64,000 nt of DNA, from assembly GCA_947259075.1 (NCBI GenBank), contig CAMYKQ010000057.1, positions 1-64,000 of the forward strand, in the 5' to 3' direction. A model generated the notes under the pieces. It saw nothing but the letters and a program-made list of their open reading frames with translations, made no database searches and had not been told where the DNA came from. Position numbers and translations under genes: made by a program. Below, piece after piece: positions 62,700 through 64,000 of the stretch. This DNA is from an uncultured Gammaproteobacteria bacterium. GTDB lineage: Bacteria > Pseudomonadota > Gammaproteobacteria > DRLM01. Position 1 is the first letter of the stretch; each line of letters opens with the position of its first letter.

Positions 62700-64000
62700 T
62701 CAATGTGCGCGAATATCGCCACCCTTCTTCGCCTTCGCTACCTTTTTCTCGCGCCTTTCAACCTCTGGCGCGGCTTTGGCGGCGGGCTCGACCACCAAGG
62801 GCTGCGGCATATGTTGCAGCGCGATTTGGAAAACCTCATCTATCCATTTGACTGGTTTGATATCCAAATCTTGCTTGATGTTGCCGGGAATCTCACTGAG
62901 CTCACGCTGGTTTTCCACCGGTATCAACACCGTGCGAATACCACCGCGGCGCGCCGCCAATAATTTCTCCTTTAAGCCGCCGATGGGCAAAACCTCGCCT
63001 CGCAGCGTAATCTCACCGGTCATCGCCACGTCGGCACGCACCGGAATGCCGCACAAGGCCGATACCAAAGCGGTGCACATACCAATGCCCGCACTGGGAC
63101 CGTCCTTGGGGATCGCACCCTCCGGCACATGGATATGCACGTCGTTCTTCTGATAAAACTCCGGATCAATGCCAAGCATGAGCGAACGGCTGCGCACCAC
63201 GGTCATCGCCGCTTGCACTGATTCTTGCATCACCTCACCCAATTGTCCGGTGGTGGTGAACTTGCCCTTACCGGGCACCACGGCGGCCTCGATGGTGAGC
63301 AGCTCGCCCCCCACCTCGGTCCAGGCCAGACCCGTAACTTGACCGACGGCGTCATGCTCTTCGGCACGCCCGTAGCGGAAACGTTTCACGCCAAGGTATT
63401 TTTCAAGGTCTTTGCCCTTGATGGTGATTTTCTTGGCCGTGGGCTTGAGCAGAATCTCCTTCACCACTTTGCGGCAAATCTTGGCGCATTCGCGCTCGAG
63501 ATTACGCACACCCGCCTCGCGAGTGTAATAGCGCACGATGTCGAGGATGGCGTTCTCGGTGAGATTGATCTCGGTCTCCTTCAAACCATTGGCCTTGACC
63601 TGTTTGGGTACCAGATAACGCATGGCGATATTCACTTTCTCGTCTTCGGTGTAACCCGAGATGCGAATGACCTCCATGCGGTCGAGCAAAGGCGCCGGGA
63701 TGTTCAAGCTGTTCGCGGTACAGACGAACATCACGTCGGACAAGTCATAGTCCACTTCCAAATAATGGTCGTTGAAGGTGCTGTTCTGTTCGGGGTCCAA
63801 CACTTCCAACAGGGCGGAAGCCGGATCGCCCCGGAAATCCTGCGACATCTTATCCACCTCGTCGAGGAGGAAGAGCGGATTACGCGCACCCACCTTCGAC
63901 AGGTTTTGAATGATTTTGCCGGGCAAGGCGCCGATGTAAGTGCGCCGATGCCCACGGATCTCCGCCTCGTCACGCACCCCGCCCAACGCCATGCGCACGA
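62700..64000 (-). CDS. lon: ATP-dependent protease Lon, N-terminal part beyond window edge
   Basis: Lon degrades damaged and regulatory proteins in the cytoplasm. About 433 C-terminal residues are visible; the frame is open to the window end. They include the end of the AAA+ module ([59 protein letters not shown] with Walker B, sensor regions [17 protein letters not shown] and [11 protein letters not shown]) and the proteolytic domain ([20 protein letters not shown]). Catalytic Ser lies in [14 protein letters not shown] and catalytic Lys in [19 protein letters not shown] short basic tail follows ([10 protein letters not shown]). hupB is downstream. Confidence 0.98.
   Translation of the reverse strand, partial: VRMALGGVRDEAEIRGHRRTYIGALPGKIIQNLSKVGARNPLFLLDEVDKMSQDFRGDPASALLEVLDPEQNSTFNDHYLEVDYDLSDVMFVCTANSLNIPAPLLDRMEVIRISGYTEDEKVNIAMRYLVPKQVKANGLKETEINLTENAILDIVRYYTREAGVRNLERECAKICRKVVKEILLKPTAKKITIKGKDLEKYLGVKRFRYGRAEEHDAVGQVTGLAWTEVGGELLTIEAAVVPGKGKFTTTGQLGEVMQESVQAAMTVVRSRSLMLGIDPEFYQKNDVHIHVPEGAIPKDGPSAGIGMCTALVSALCGIPVRADVAMTGEITLRGEVLPIGGLKEKLLAARRGGIRTVLIPVENQRELSEIPGNIKQDLDIKPVKWIDEVFQIALQHMPQPLVVEPAAKAAPEVERREKKVAKAKKGGDIRAH

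Overview
The window is a compact, GC-rich chromosomal segment of a gammaproteobacterium. The main grounds are conserved gene orders: rimP-nusA-infB-rbfA-truB-rpsO-pnp; lepA-lepB-rnc-era-recO-pdxJ-acpS; rpoE-rseABC-mucD beside a divergent nadB; sdhCDAB-sdhE-ygfX; and lon-hupB-ppiD ... fabI ... mltD-gloB-methyltransferase-rnhA-dnaQ. From memory, the last order resembles the Pseudomonas aeruginosa PA1803-PA1816 region, but with a dicarboxylate/glutamate symporter between fabI and ppiD. Most genes are on the minus strand. I see no insertion sequence, prophage, CRISPR array or rRNA operon.

Layout. 1-8.6 kb: the translation/transcription-factor operon, cut at pnp by the window edge, with a terminator-like hairpin immediately before the first gene (rimP). 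8.6-8.9 kb: initiator tRNA-fMet with its own promoter and terminator. 8.9-19.4 kb: acpS, pdxJ, recO, era, rnc, a DUF4845 gene, lepB, lepA, mucD/degP and rseCBA, many of them overlapping by 1-4 nt. 19.4-20.2 kb: rpoE with a sigmaE-like autoregulatory promoter. 20.2-26.9 kb: nadB, the succinate dehydrogenase operon with assembly factor sdhE, ygfX, and divergent ygfZ. 27-36.7 kb: an accessory stretch with an HDOD protein, a RIO kinase, lysS, prfB (with its +1 frameshift site), a membrane PDC-sensor-like protein, the ergothioneine pair egtB-egtD and an unrecognised Cys-rich protein. 36.7-46 kb: an RND efflux pair, a DsrE-type sulfur-carrier-like protein, a BepA-type metalloprotease, a TerB-domain protein and a 620-residue exported ankyrin protein. 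46-57.5 kb: dnaQ, rnhA, methyltransferase, gloB, mltD and a YejABEF-like peptide ABC importer. 57.7-64 kb: fabI, a DAACS symporter, ppiD, tRNA-Asp, tRNA-Val, hupB and the C-terminal part of lon.

The themes are information processing (translation initiation and termination, ribosome assembly, RNA decay), envelope stress and quality control (sigmaE system, MucD, BepA, PpiD, Lon, signal peptidase), and redox/sulfur metabolism (Sdh, YgfZ, ergothioneine, DsrE). The least explained parts are an AT-rich control region between the efflux operon and the DsrE-like gene, with a perfect palindrome and a 14-bp element shared by both promoters; a candidate small ORF between sdhA and sdhB; the attenuator-like hairpin before rimP; a sensor protein with apparently inverted domain order; and an importer whose solute-binding protein has both a lipobox and a C-terminal membrane helix. 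No unmistakably new multi-gene system is visible.
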